Shown here one piece after another: positions 11,723-23,894 of a DNA stretch of 64,000 nt. A program made the translations under genes and the position numbers. How positions within the stretch are numbered: the first letter of the stretch is position 1; each line of letters begins with the position of its first letter. This DNA is from Annona cherimola. Lineage: Eukaryota; Streptophyta; Magnoliopsida; Magnoliales; Annonaceae. The notes beneath the pieces were generated by a model. The model was not told where the DNA came from. It did not search any database and was given only the letters and a program-made list of their open reading frames with translations. The stretch is taken from the NCBI GenBank assembly GCA_030490835.1, contig CM059971.1, forward strand, positions 101,560,095 to 101,624,094, given 5' to 3'.

Positions 11723-13602
11723 TATTATTTTCAAATATACTCACAACCTTTATCTTTAATTTTAAATAAACACAATAAATGTGAAATATTTCACATATAC
11801 TCATTAAGTGTATCCTAAATATCTAACATATCCCAAAAATGACAGTAATAGGAAACGGAGTCAGTTTGGTCTAAATTGCCTCTGAAATTTCATGAATGCC
11901 AAAATTACCCTTGTGTTTTTTTGTCTTCCAAATCGTGGACCGCCGGAGTCATTTCCCTCTTCTTCCGAATCGGAGTTGTGGTTCACTGCGAAAAAATGAA
12001 AAGTTGAAAACCCATCAACTAGAACTGGAATTTTACCTTCAATGCACAAAACTGCTGGCAGCAGGTTAATCTTCTACAACATTCATGGAGGCGGCAGTTG
12101 TTTTACATGAAGGCCGGAGGAATCAAACTGCCATCTTGTTCAGCTATTCTTTCCAGATCCAGCCACGGAAGTCGTTAAATTTCAATCCACTCCTTTTGAT
12201 TGATTTGCAAAGCAAAGACCGCACCATATCCGTTTTTATGGCCTTGATCTTTACCATTTCCGGCCATGACCGCCATCTCTATTCAACTGCTCATCTCTAT
12301 TTCTCCATGGAAGTTGCAATTATCTTCTCCTGTTATCTGCTTCCAAATCTAGTCGGAATCCTTGGTCACTGATCACCGCAGGAACCACTTCCCACCACAA
12401 TTGATGAACTTCACTTTCCACATTCGGCTATGGTTGCCAAACTACGAATTCATGCCGGCAGAAAACCCATCTTCTGCGGTGGTAGAGTCTATACGATCAC
12501 AATAACTTATAATTAAGGCTAGAAAGATTAGTCATAAAAAAAATCCCCATTATGCTTGTCTATAATTTTCCAAAGCAATGATCAACTGAGATTGCAGCGG
12601 CCATTAAACTCCTCTGTAGAGACCAAACAACAATCATCACCCATCGGTCTAGCAGCCGACAATGTGCCTCCATCAACAGCAGCAATGCCGATATCATTGA
12701 CTAAGGGTGTGTTTGGCGATTTGCAAAAGTTGTCAAGTTAAAAATTTTCACTCTCCATAACTACTCTTTTTTAATTATTTTTTACACATTTTTCTATACA
12801 ACAACCCTACTTTTCAATCATTTCTACACAACTACCAATACAACTAACTTATTTATTTTAAATTTATTCTCTTTACTCCTCATCATTACCCCTACAATAT
12901 TACATCATTTTCTACTAGTTTAATAACTTTTACATAAAAAACTTTTCATCAAAAATTTTACAACTTCCCAAACACACCCTAAAAGAACTGGCTAATATGA
13001 ACGCCCGTCTTATTAACGGTGGCCATATCTTTCCACAAAGATCACCAATGCATGCTAGTTCTTCTCCATAATCTCTAGCAGAGATTCAACATCCGACTAG
13101 TACAAAATCACAGGTAGCCATAACAACAATCTCAACCACAACCTTCCCATCTTTTGAACTGCCTGGACGATTTCAATCTTCCCATATTTTCTGTATTCTT
13201 CTTCTAAATTGTAGTCATTGTTAAATTGTTCGGGTAGTTTGAAATTGTGGACTACTGTAGGTGGTGAAGACAGTGTGTAGAATATCAAGCTTTCAAGTAG
13301 CATCAACCGTCTACCTGGAAAAGATGTTAGCAATGGTGTAGAGGGGTAGGCCCAGGTGGGTAATGCAGAGTTCTACTTCCCCCTCTCTCCCTCGTCTATT
13401 TATGTAATGGAAGGCAAGCTAGTCATTTGAAAAAATTCACCCGTAAAAAATGTTATTATTTCCTGTTTGACCGACGACAGCTAACAAATTGGGTATATTT
13501 GAAATTAGCAAAAAACTTAGTAGGTATATATGAAATATTTCATACTTAGTGGATACATTTGAAATTAAGGGTAAAGGTTGTGAATATATTTAAAATTAAC
13601 CC
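11723..13602. mobile_element. 1.88-kb non-autonomous element with ~100-bp inverted ends and a complex interior
   Basis: The left end (11723 onward: ttcaaatatactcacaacc, then aaatatttcacatatactca) is mirrored by the right end (13475-13602: tatatgaaatatttcatac, ggttgtgaatatattta). The word AAAATAAAA sits outside both ends (11714-11722, 13603-13611); it fits a 9-bp duplication but is low-complexity. A short relative lies at 58424-58864. The 1.4 kb interior is less AT-rich than the flanks and could be captured sequence, but I recognise no gene in it. A Tourist MITE has inserted at 12705-12979. Confidence 0.65.
12705..12979. mobile_element. Tourist-like (PIF/Harbinger) MITE, 275 bp
   Basis: Terminal repeats are gggtgtgtttgg and ccaaacacaccc, perfect inverted copies. 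The 3-bp flanks are taa on both sides (12702-12704, 12980-12982), the typical TWA target duplication of PIF/Harbinger elements. It lies inside the 11723-13602 element and is therefore younger than it. Confidence 0.85.
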
Positions 13603-13664
13603 AAAATAAAAGTTAAAAAATTGAGAAAACATGCGAGTGTGTGAAGCTCAGGTTTATAATCTAA

Positions 13665-13924
13665 GGTTGTGCTTGAGAAGTGGAAAAACAGTTAGATGAA
13701 AATTTTTATGTAAAAGTTTTTGAATTTAAGAGAAAATGACATGATATAATAAAGTAATGATAAAAAGTTAAAATAGATAGGTGAATTATATAGCTAGTTG
13801 TGTAGAAATGATTGAAAGGTAAAATAATTATATAAGAAAATATGAAAAATGATTAAAAAATAAGATAATCATGAAGAGTGAAAAGTTTTAAAGTAAAAAG
13901 TTTTAGCGTTAAACAAAAATGCCC
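13665..13924. repeat. Tourist-like MITE, diverged
   Basis: Opens after taa with ggttgtgcttgagaagtgg and ends gttaaacaaaaatgccc. The interior carries the family words gtgtagaaatgattgaaagg, aaaataattatata and agtgaaaagtttta. Confidence 0.6.
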
Positions 13925-14034
13925 AAAAAGTAATTTTGAAACATTACTTTTAAATCCTCTGCCATACAACAAAACAAAGCCTTACATATTTTTCAAGAGA
14001 AAAAATTACAGAGCAATTTTGACTGCAACCTATT

Positions 14035-14510
14035 CAAGTTAAATGGAGAGCACCCCCTCAAGGCAAGGTTAAACTTAACATGGATGTTGAAATGAGAAAT
14101 AAGGATGATCTATATAGTGCAGTAGCTGTGTTAAGAGACTGTCGCAGTTAAATGCTGAATATGAAAAGGGAAGACCAATCCATTACGGTTGGAATCATAT
14201 GCAATGGTGTTGGGAATTTTGTGGTTAAATGGCACGAACTCTAGAGAGATCATAAGTGAAAGCTATTCACTCATCCTAAATAATATGCTTAAGGGAAATG
14301 TTAAGATTTTGTCAACTGTTGGCCATCTAATTGACAAAATTAAGGATTAACAAAAAATCTCAAAAGTTATGAATGTTCTCATGCATTCCCCCATTGAGAA
14401 TTTTGTTACGCATAATACTGTTAAATATGTATTACAACAGGGCATCGGGATGTATATCTGATGGGAAGATTTCCCCTCTTGTACTTTGGATGACTCTTAT
14501 AAATACATTT
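14035..14510 (+). pseudogene. decayed RNase H domain of a retroelement (RVT_3 type)
   Basis: From 14044 the frame reads WRAPPQGKVKLNMDVE...AVAVLRD, the usual start of plant retroelement RNase H-like domains (W-PP-G-K-N-D, then V-RD), and stops after about 37 codons. Near 14246, in another frame, it continues IISESYSLILNNMLKG... VGHLIDKIKD, then after a stop HSPIENFVTHNTVKYVL and finally WEDFPSCTLDDS. These match the order of the rest of the domain: E-S-D-S, the long helix, H-x-x-REGN-x-x-AH-x-LAKYAL and the terminal W-x-x-x-P. The third acidic residue is lost (ESYS instead of ESDS), and frameshifts and stops show it is dead. Most likely a LINE relic. Confidence 0.7.
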
Positions 14511-14993
14511 TGATAATGAATGTTTGTGGGGCTCTTTCACCCTAATTTTAGTTGCTTGCTGAAGTTGGGCTGGGCGACCTAATCTACATTTTTTCTCAAG
14601 CCTTACTAAAGTCATATCAAAAGTTGTGGAGAAAGGCTAATTGCTTGTAACCATTGATGCAACTAATCATTAGCTACTGTGACATTCGCAGCCCATCTAA
14701 CCGGTAAAAAATATTAGTTTTGTAGTACCTAACGTAGATTCCGCTACTACTGCTAAAAGCTGCGTGTAAATATATAAGATACTAATGAAAATGACATAAG
14801 GCAATGTCACCAATAAATAAAATTAAATAACGAAACAACAAATAGGATAAATGATAAAAATATAAAATTAATATTAGTAGTTTTCATTCATAACGTAGTT
14901 TAAGCGAAATTGAAAATATGTCATAACTTTTCTTAAAATCTCAACTTTACCAGTATGGTTTTCCTAAATTTTAAGAGGCATCGTACTCCCTTA

Positions 14994-15490
14994 GGGGCCC
15001 ATTTGGTAATAGATGTGGGAAACATAAAGCGAGAAATGGTGGGAGCATAGATTGCAAAGCCCATCATTAATCAATTCATCATCATATTTTTCTACTTTTA
15101 TACTTATATTCCAATTTAATTACCTTCTAACAAACCTATTCCTATCAATTAACGTGCAAGTGTGGGAAAACATGGAAAATCATGTGATTTGATTTCCTAA
15201 GTAAATCATTGCTCAATCAATTACACTATTTTTCTACTTTTACCCATACATTCCCGTCATTTTACTTATCAACTATATACAACAAACTTATTTATTCCAA
15301 CTATATCATCGTCATTTCCTATCAGTCATACATTTTTCAAAATATTCTCCTTTATATTTACCACAATCCAACAATTTTATACATTACCAAACGTCTCCAT
15401 ATAATTTTCAAAATATTATATTTTCCACTCCCACCCTCTTCCACAATTCTCATAACTTCCGCACAATCTTCAAATTACCAAACGTCCCAG
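14994..15490. repeat. MITE with CATTTGGTAA ends, ~0.5 kb
   Basis: Follows TTA with ggggcccatttggtaatag and ends ...ttaccaaacgtccc, inverted relative to the start. The interior repeats gtgatttgatttcctaa and ttctacttttacccatacatt, also found in the copy at 17885-18160. The left third looks like an extra diverged arm. Confidence 0.5.
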
Positions 15491-17036
15491 GTAGTCGTCC
15501 ACGCTCGCTAAAATTTTAATAAAACGACGGAAATGCCCCCGAGAAATTCGGTGGTGCGCGAAATTCGTTATGCTGCTAGAGCAGCATACCCATATCATAT
15601 TCTCCATCACAAGCCACGGCGTCATCCTCCTCACAACTAGTCACGGTGCTAACAGCCGATCTATAGATTGCTGCAACCAATCCACGTTGTCTTCCCTATA
15701 TCTTCATCTTCTCCAGCTAAGCAGCCATCTGCGATCAACCACAGGAAAAAAACCACCTTCAGATTAATAGCCTGAGTTATAAAAGGGATAGTCCGGTTCT
15801 GTGTAAGGGGTGGGAATTGTAATCTTGATTCGTTCTATTGGAATGCAATAGAGGATAGCTTCTTCCTCACGAAGCCCAATTGTTGCACCTTCTCCCTGCT
15901 CAATTAGCGAACAAAATTTTCCATACGAAACTCTGTGCCTCCATTTCCGACTGACAGAGCTTTCGATTTCTTCTGATTGCAGCATAAATGACAGCAACAG
16001 ATTCAGATCTGTTCCTTGTCTGCCGATTTTTTATTCTGTTTCCGATCTCAATTTCCTTTGGCTGCATTGGGTCTGGGCGAACTGCTGGCTTCTCCGATTT
16101 GGATGAGATCGTAGTGACGAATTCCAGTGGTGAATGGTGATTTTTGCCGCATAGTCGCCATCGAATTTTGGTCTGGTTTGATTGGATCAGCGATTAAATC
16201 GATTTGAGTGGACTGGCTTCCTTATCTATTTTTTAAAAAAGATCTTGGCTTCAACATCTAAACGATCCTCTTCCAATTTCGAATTGGCTGCTGTATCTTG
16301 TTATAAAAATTAAAAATTAAAAAAATACTCCTCTACAACATTTAAACAATCATCTTCCAATTTCGAAATTCCTCAGCGCTGCCCGCACCATCTGGTTCTT
16401 ATGCCTTCAATCCAACGCATCATTTTTGTCATTTTAACAAAATATTTAATGCTTAATTAGGAAACCACGACGGAAGTAAATGCTCCCTAAATTTTGGAAA
16501 AACTATATAGTTACAATTGCAATTTGGTGAAAAGTTGTGACATATTGGCAATTTTGCTTAAACTATATAAGTATGGATGTAAAAACCCTTTAATATTATT
16601 AACACCACATAATGAAAAACTGTTTATGGGATTACTGAAGAAAATTGGAATGGTTAAAAAATAAGAAAAGGGTTTTAAAAGGGAGAGAAAAAAATTCTTC
16701 TTCTTTTACATGTATAGATGTATGCTTATAAGCAATAATCTTTTATAAAAAAAATAATTTTACAACTGATTTGTTTGGAATACATCACGATATTTAAGTT
16801 ATATCTAAGCAATTTGTCATTGTTTACATTGTTTATGTAACGAGAATTTTAAAATTCTTTTAATTAGAGATGAAGATAAATTGATAAGAGAAATAATTAG
16901 TTTTAAAAACAGATGTGTTGTATATTTTGACCATAAAACTAACCTAATTAAAAGAAGAAGTTAACAATTGATGGTTTTCTAGGATTCTAGTGGCTTATAG
17001 TATGACATGGAACATTTAGAGAATAAGTTATTAATG
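15491..17036. other. Intergenic DNA; no gene recognised
   Basis: 15500-16450 is less AT-rich than its surroundings, but the frames there carry no motif I know. The similar words acgacggaaatgc (about 15523) and acgacggaagtaaatgc (about 16468) bracket this block as short direct repeats, which may be chance. Confidence 0.4.
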
Positions 17037-17177
17037 TGATGTGTAGAAATGATTGAAAAGTAAGATAGTTGATAAAAAGAAGTAAAAAATAATTAAAAAA
17101 TGGAATAACTATGTAGAATGAAATGTTTTATATTGAAAAGTTTTAGTTTGAAAATTTTTTTGTATAAACAAACACCC
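17037..17177. repeat. Tourist-like MITE, right part
   Basis: Contains gtgtagaaatgattgaaaag, ataactatgtagaatgaa and the right end tgtataaacaaacaccc. The left terminus is missing or too diverged to place. Confidence 0.5.
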
Positions 17178-17247
17178 TTGTAATTTGAACATTTTATCTT
17201 GATTTTTCACAGTGAATTAGTCTCTTTCTCACCATTTTTCTTCTTTA

Positions 17248-17519
17248 GGGAGTATTTGGCAAACGCAAGAACTTTTCCAACAAAAACTTTTTAATCTTTA
17301 CAACTACCCTATTTTAAAATTATTTTTTATATTTTCTTATACAATTATCCTACTTTTTAATTACTTCTACATAACTATCTATACAACTAACATATTTATT
17401 TTAATTTTATTCTTTTTACTCCTTACCATTATTCCTATTATATCATATCAGTTTTTATCAATTTAAAAACTTTTATACAGAACTTTTTATCAGAATTTTA
17501 CCATTTCCCAAGCACACCC
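17248..17519. mobile_element. Tourist-like MITE, 272 bp
   Basis: Begins after TTA with gggagtatttggcaaacg and ends ccatttcccaagcacaccc. The interior has the family arms tctacataactatctata and tttttactccttaccatta. The target duplication on the right is no longer exact. Confidence 0.7.
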
Positions 17520-17884
17520 TCTCTAAAAATTTCCCACATAAATCCTTATATTGTAAATCTTTATACTGTAGGTTTGATCTTCTAGTGCTTAACTGATGTT
17601 GACTTGATTAAGGTGCTTTTGCAACAAAGTTTTGCTGATCAAATTTTAACTTTGCCATAAAAATCGAGATCTAAGAATATCATGATGCGGCTTTAACTAT
17701 ATTTAGATACGGGGAAATTTTAGTAAAATTTAAAAATAAAGATTTTTTTTACCAACTAAATTTATAGATGAGAATATCAAATCACTTTGGCGAAATAATA
17801 GTATGAGTAAAAATTAAAAAATTGCAAAACGATGAGAAAGAAATCACGAATCGTCCTCGATTACCGTGCTCATGTATTTTACTC

Positions 17885-18160
17885 ACGCCATGTTTGGTAA
17901 CACGTGAGTGTAGGAACTATGATTTTTTCATATGATTTGATTTCCTAAGGTCAATCATGGCTTCATCAATCATACTATTTTTTCACTTTTACCCCTACAT
18001 GTCAATCATGTTTCCTACCAACTATATATAACAAAACTATTTATTTCAACTATATCTCTATCATTTCCTATCAATCACATATTTATCAAAATATTATCTT
18101 TTTCATTTCCTGTAATTTCCCGCAATCCTACAAGTTTTACACATTACTAAACGTGCCTTT
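17885..18160. repeat. MITE, second copy of the 14994-15490 family
   Basis: Begins cgccatgtttggtaacacg and ends cattactaaacgtgcc. Shares tgatttgatttcctaa, ttttcacttttacccctac and ttcctatcaatcacat with the copy at 14994-15490. Confidence 0.6.
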
Positions 18161-18697
18161 AGTTGCTTGGTGGAGGATCATCTGATTATATATTTATCAA
18201 AATATAATTAAAACCAATCACATGATAAGACAACAATTGGACACAAGGATTCTTGAGAGAGTGATGAAGTGGAGAACATTGAACGGCCGCCGGTTAAGCC
18301 ACGTGGAAATTCGCTCGAGGCTAATCAATGATTAGGGTGTTATTATGCATTCTTTAAAGTAGCGACGGGAAACGTAAGTCAGCGTAATGTTCAACGTTCA
18401 AAGATACTCGGTCACTGAGTGAGAGAGGGAGAGAGAGGATATATCCCATCATAGAGGAAATGTTGTTACGCCACGGTTCGTACGTGATGTATCCGCCCAT
18501 GCCCGTATGACATACAGCATATTACGGGATTGTTTTATATACCCAGAAGACCGAAGACAACAAGAGGATTACGGAAGAATTCAATCTCAATCAGCACCGG
18601 AGAATGGAGATGGGGCATCAATTAAGTATACTGATTCCTCGAAAACTCTTCTTTTAGTTGTTCTATTTTTATACGGTCTACCGTTGATTTCGACTTT

Positions 18698-19000
18698 TTT
18701 TTTTTGATGGTTTATATTTACATACATCTCAACACATATTACATTGTAGTTCTAAGACATTCTTACAAATAAGGAGATACATAACTCTTCCAAAGAAATC
18801 TGGAGACACAGCTCCACTAAAGAATTAGGAAGAACAGCTTCCACCCAGCCCAAGGGAGACAACAGCTCCCACTCTACCTCAAAGGAAGACCACAGCTCCC
18901 ACACCATTTTTCCTGGATCGAAATCTCTATATGGAATTCGAACCCACGACCTGCTCTAAGGGGACCAGCGCCCCTGCCACCTGCGCTAGCCGCAGGTGAC
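18698..19000 (-). mobile_element. tRNA-derived SINE with 17-bp target duplication
   Basis: Read on the minus strand it starts at 19000 and has a Pol III promoter: box A-like ggctagcgcaggtggca and, about 45 nt on, box B gggttcgaattcc. It ends in an A-rich tail (plus-strand T run at 18698-18705). The identical 17-bp word ccgttgatttcgacttt stands at 18681-18697 and 19001-19017, a perfect target duplication, so the insertion is relatively young. Length is 303 bp. A diverged member of the same family is at 27045-27335. Confidence 0.88.
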
Positions 19001-19599
19001 CCGTTGATTTCGACTTTGAAGGTGCATTCGTTAGTAAATATTCATTTATACCGTAATTGTACCTGATGAGAGCGGAGCGGTTGCGGAGGAGAGAGGCTTA
19101 AGGCTTTGGTAAGGACGGACCGAAGGAGCAAATATACATAAATATTTATCTGAAAAGGATAGATTTCTTAAAAATTATGTGTGATGAGTGGCTTGTTAGG
19201 ATAGACGTGGATCAGCTAGAAAGTGACAAATGTCCAGGAGAAGCCATTTGCATCTCCCACGCCTCATGCAATTGACGTTGGACCGAGTAAACAAGATGGT
19301 GGCAGGAATTTCGTCTAAGTATCTAGAGGCGTATGGCTGTAAACCCCAAAAAGTTAATTCAATGTACCACTTATACAAATAAGAAAAATATCTGACTATT
19401 ATCTCAATACTATTATTTATATTATTGTTAGCTATCTAGTTTTTACATTTTATCGCTGCTAAATTGGACACTCACAACATGAAAAAAGAAGGAATGCACT
19501 TTTTTTTTTTTTTGAGAAATTTCAGTTACCTTAGTAACAAAAAAAAAAAAAAAAGTCTTCCCACTTCCATTATCCTTGAACTTGCTAGAGCAAGAGATT

Positions 19600-20150
19600 T
19601 AGTGGCATATTACAATCAGTCCTAGTAAAAAAGTTGTTTCTATACAAAAACTTATCAAGACAAGATGGTGGTTTTCCCCACCAGCACCTATGTGTGTCCC
19701 CATTCGTACTTCTAAGAGCATGAAGAAAATTAACTTACTCATAAAACTATCCAAATCCTTTATTTCATCCAGCATAAATTTTAGCCGAGATACAACATTG
19801 TCATTTTTCAAGAATAATTTTATCAATGTAAGGAAGGCTATCTCTAATTCCACTCTTTTAAGACCCAACTCTTTTGCTCATCAAAGTCCCAATAGGCATG
19901 CCTTTGTTTCCATCTAGAGTGGGTTGACTATGCTTTTATTTGCCCGACACGTTGCAGCTAAAAATTCACCATTCCAATTATGGATTATAGTCCTATAATC
20001 CCTTATAAATTTGTTTACATTTTCTCCAGCATCCACACTGATCTTAGAGAAACCCATAGCTAGCCTCTTGCAATTGGCTGGGCTTTGATTTGATCCAAAA
20101 TGAGTCTTCCATTGTACGACAATCTTGTTGAGGAATAATACACCACCCAA
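19600..20150 (-). pseudogene. decayed RNase H domain of a retroelement (RVT_3 type)
   Basis: On the minus strand from 20150 the translation contains KISVDAGENVNKFIRDYR and NGEFLAATCRANKS, the pattern K-x-x-V-D-A ... x-RD ... G-x-x-x-AA of plant retroelement RNase H domains. In a second frame (19868 downward) it continues GLKRVELEIAFL, LKNDNVVSRL, LDEIKDLDSFMSKLIFFM and RMGTHIGAG, matching the A-x-GL helix, the third acidic region (E-x-D worn to KND), the long helix and the R-x-GN segment. A frameshift separates the two parts and the AE dyad is lost. No reverse transcriptase was found beside it. Confidence 0.6.
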
Positions 20151-21247
20151 CTACACCATCCATGCTAGTATTTTCCTTTGCCATTGTCATCTTATTCTTC
20201 ATAAATCATATTCTTTAGCAAATGATAATGAAAAGGCTAAAAAAAGAAAAGTCCTTACTTGTAGTCAGGTACTACAACACTTGTTTCAAGTTGTTAAAGG
20301 AACACACTACAGAGTTTGGATAAGATAAGGATGAAATGATGATGAGTTGAGAATTTGAGATGAAAGTGTATTGAGAATGGAAAAAGATTTATTAAGATTG
20401 GATAAAAATGTATTGAAAAATAGAAGATTCCATACCAGGATTATCTAATCCTAAGATGGTCCTAATTGTGAACATTCATCTAATGTACTCGAGAATGATA
20501 GCAATAGCCTTATAGTAGATTGATACAGAGAGATAAGGCTTTGAGAGGGTAATAGGAATAGGTTAGTGCCGATGTTCCAAGAGCCTCTCAAGTTGCTAAG
20601 TGTCACTTTTATAGGTTCTACTAATAAACGATTGTGCACTCAATCGAGTGCAATGATTAATAGAGATCTTATCTCGAGATCAAGAATGACTATAGCTTAC
20701 ATAAAAGTAGCAACGAATTTTGGATAAAGGCAATTTATTAGGATGACCAGTCCTGTTAACTTGTATATTCTGTCATTGGGGATGCTAAATTCAAACAACG
20801 GATTTGCATTGCTCAGCTTAAATACACAACAATATTTTAGTAAACTTTGACAATGAACTAACACTTGGCTGACAATAGAATATATTAATTTTAGCAGATT
20901 TTGATAATGAACTAAAATCTAAGTGAAAATAGAAAATACTAACCTCTATAATGAGCATTTTTCACTAATATCTCGAATATGTAAATATATAACATATTTA
21001 GCCTCATTCGACTTCGCTTAAGGAAGCAGTCAACTTACATGAGCTAAAAGGCTTTAACGATTCAAAATTCCGAGAAGTATTTATTATTATTTTTGTTGAA
21101 ATCTCAAATTGAAGATTCAAGAAGACAAAATAAATCTCCTTTCATTCAGACATCTCTATAGCAAAAATTGTATTAATAGATGCTTGTTGTGGAATAAGCT
21201 TGAGGCTACAAAAGCAACATAGAGTTTCGATTGTTATAGGGAGCCTT
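20151..21247. other. Intergenic DNA; no gene recognised
   Basis: No conserved motif on either strand. Short repeated words are present (aactaacacttggctgacaa / aactaaaatctaagtgaaaa near 20850 and 20910). Some of this may belong to the same dead retroelement as the RNase H fragment just upstream. Confidence 0.4.
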
Positions 21248-21640
21248 ATTATATACATCAACATGTATTTTAGACTAAAATATAACATTTATTTATTTTT
21301 ATAATGAGTTATACTTTTTAGTTTTTTCTTTATAACATATTTTGCTAAGTGTATTCAATCTATATACAAAGTTTTGTCATTTTATAATAATTTTACATAT
21401 TTATTTTTAATTTTTTAAAAATCAAATTTTTAAGGGGTGAAAAATGACTTAAATGCTCTTGAAATTGATGATTTTTTAAAAATAAAAATTAAATATGTAA
21501 AAGTACTATAAAGCTGAAAATTTGATATATAGATTAAATACAATTAAAAAAAAATATTTATATAGAAAAAATAAAATAAAATAAAATAAACGAATGTTGT
21601 ATTTTAACTTAAAATACATCATGATATACATAATCATGCT
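21248..21640. repeat. ~390-bp inverted-repeat MITE, family B copy 2
   Basis: Left end tatatacatcaacatgtatt with agactaaaatataac mirrors the right end gttgtattttaacttaaaa with tacatcatgatatacata. Centre words aagtgtattcaatctata and cattttataataatt match the copies at 4871-5244 and 56440-56835. Confidence 0.7.
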
Positions 21641-22066
21641 TCTGGTTATGGAAAAATAGGCAATACTTTAACAACGACATATAAATTTCGATTAGTTTCG
21701 AAATGCTTTCATCAAACTGAAGTTTTGCTGATGATAATCGAAGATGATTTAAGGACGACTCAAGCAAAGTTTCAAAAGAAATAGAGTCTAGAAAGGTTAT
21801 ACTCGTTTCTACATAGGCAAACTATAGAAGCAACGTAACCTTGATTTCCTCCCCAACGGTCATATCTCCCAAGTTGCATAACAACAATTAAAACAACATT
21901 TTCTCTCGTTTTTGCTAGTTACCTTTTCTCATTTCTGAAAAAATTTGTTAAATTATGCTAAGAACCGCAGAGGAAATCCGGAATACGATTAACAGGTAAT
22001 AAAAATAAATTAAACAAAACGGTGCGAATAATGAATCAAATAAAAATGAGAAACGATCCTGTTAGC

Positions 22067-22388
22067 ACGTTGTTCACCTTAAAAAACTCATTTAAAATAA
22101 TTTTTTAATTTTTCCTTTATATACTTGTTTATCTAAGTGTAATTAACATATAAACTAAATTTTACCATATTTAGATATTTATATATATTTTTTTGAAAAT
22201 TTTAAACTTGGAGTTATTTTAGTTATTTTAAAATAGCTAAAGTACCCATATATTTAAAAATCTCAAAAAAATATATACATATATCCAAAAAAGTAAAATT
22301 TAGTTTATTTGTTAAATACATATATATTAACAAGCTTATGAGAAAAAAGTAAAAAAATATTTTAAATGAATTTTTCGATGTGAGCTAA
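22067..22388. repeat. fold-back MITE, ~320 bp
   Basis: The arm aactcatttaaaataatttttt is mirrored by aaaaatattttaaatgaattt, and the inner arms tatctaagtgtaattaac and gttaaatacatatatatta also pair. Flank words ttcacctt and tgagctaa suggest approximate ends. Confidence 0.55.
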
Positions 22389-22818
22389 ATGACACAATTA
22401 CTTAGCACAAACTAACAGAATCATTTCTTAATAAAAATGATATAAAAAATTTTCTATGAAGACATGCAATGATAAGAAAAACAAAATTCTTGAACTAAAA
22501 AAAGTAATTAAAAATGACATATTTTAAAAATTTTTGATAGAACATATATTAAAATTTTTAAAAAATTGAATTGTGATTTTTCCTTGCTAGTTTCAAAATT
22601 GGGGATTTCAAATTGAGCAAGGAAAATGGACTGTGGAGAGTGCTTGAATTGTCAACGTTCAGTCCCCCTTCGGGTATCATTTTGCTTACGATAGTCACTT
22701 TTTAATCAAAGGGCAAATTAAAAAAATGCTAATCTCATAAAAAAGCTACTAATAAACAAATAAGAATTTCACTTATAATGATTTTATTAATAAATATTTA
22801 ATTTCTATAATTTTATTC

Positions 22819-23270
22819 AGCCTAGTTTCTTGCATTTTAAACTTTCTAAATTTGCATGTTTGCATTTTAAACTCCGCAGTTTAGCCGTTTATATTTTAAA
22901 CCTTGTAAATTTTGATTTTTTTTGCATTTTAAACTTATACGTAATGACTTTAAAAACGACCGTTAATTCATGCAAAATGATGTAGATACCTTCAAATATT
23001 TTTTTAGAAAAAACCTAAATCTGTATTAAAGATGAAGATGTTATTAGAGTCTTAAAGAACAAAGTAAAAAAAATCTAGTAGTTAAGTTTAAAGTGTAAAA
23101 ACATTTTTTTAAATACTAAAGGATGCTTATGTCATTTTGTATGAATTAATATTAGTTTTTTAACACTGATACGGGTTAGGCTTTAAAATGTAAAGAAATT
23201 AAAATTTGCAAGTTTTAAAATGCAAATAGGTAAAGTTAGAGAATTTTAAATGCAAAAAACCCTTTTAACT
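22819..23270. repeat. inverted-repeat element with GCATTTTAAACT words
   Basis: The left arm (tgcattttaaactttc, tttgcattttaaactccgc) is mirrored by the right arm (gcaagttttaaaatgcaaa, gagaattttaaatgcaaa). The element at 39877-40402 has related arms (atattttaaaccctcacc). No coding capacity. Confidence 0.55.
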
Positions 23271-23588
23271 GCGCGTGGAACTTGGAATTTTTTTTTTTCA
23301 ATCACGAAAATCTACTAAATAGTTGTCCAGACTCCAGAGAGGCTCCATCACCAAATTTGCAAGTGGCCTTTTGTCCCACACAAAGAATAACCAATAGGAT
23401 TTGTTGGGTGTGAAAGACCCCATGCCAATAAGAAAAGAAGAAAATCAGAAATAAAAATGAATTAGTGTACGGGAGAACCTATTCCTTCTGTCAACAAGGA
23501 TGGACAAAATAGCTCACACGCGACCGATATCACAGGAGTGTTCGTTCATGAAAAGGAAAAACCGAATATTTGGGCATGCTCAAACACC

Positions 23589-23596
23589 TATATAAA
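23589..23596 (+). promoter_or_regulatory. TATA box, distal candidate for the AAP gene
   Basis: tatataaa lies about 620 bp upstream of the AAP start codon. If used, it would give a long leader with the GA and CT microsatellites inside it, and possibly a 5' UTR intron beginning near ggtaggataaac at about 23743. Confidence 0.35.
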
Positions 23597-23894
23597 CCCA
23601 ACAACAATTACACTATCTGCCACACCCATCTGAAATCATTGTCTTCTCTCTTCTTTGCTGCTACTCTCCATATACAGCATTGCATTGATCGGGTGAGAGG
23701 AGAAAAGGGAAGAAGAAAGATAAGCGCTGAATAGAAAAGAAAGGTAGGATAAACATCATCGAGCTGTTAGATCTGGGTCTGTGTAGGCTTAATAGCGTAG
23801 CAGCACGTTCCTTGTTTGCTTTTGCTTCTTACTCTCTCACTTGGCTTTGATGATTGTGTTTTGATTTTATTTGTGTGTGCGTGTGTGTGTGTAT

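Noticed and set aside
15523..16485. LTR pair or captured gene between acgacggaaatgc words
   Set aside because: The two flanking words are only about 13-17 bp and the sequence between them contains no element features; likely chance.
18681..19017. True tRNA gene
   Set aside because: Box A and box B are present, but the sequence does not fold as a full tRNA and is flanked by target duplications and a tail, so it is a SINE.
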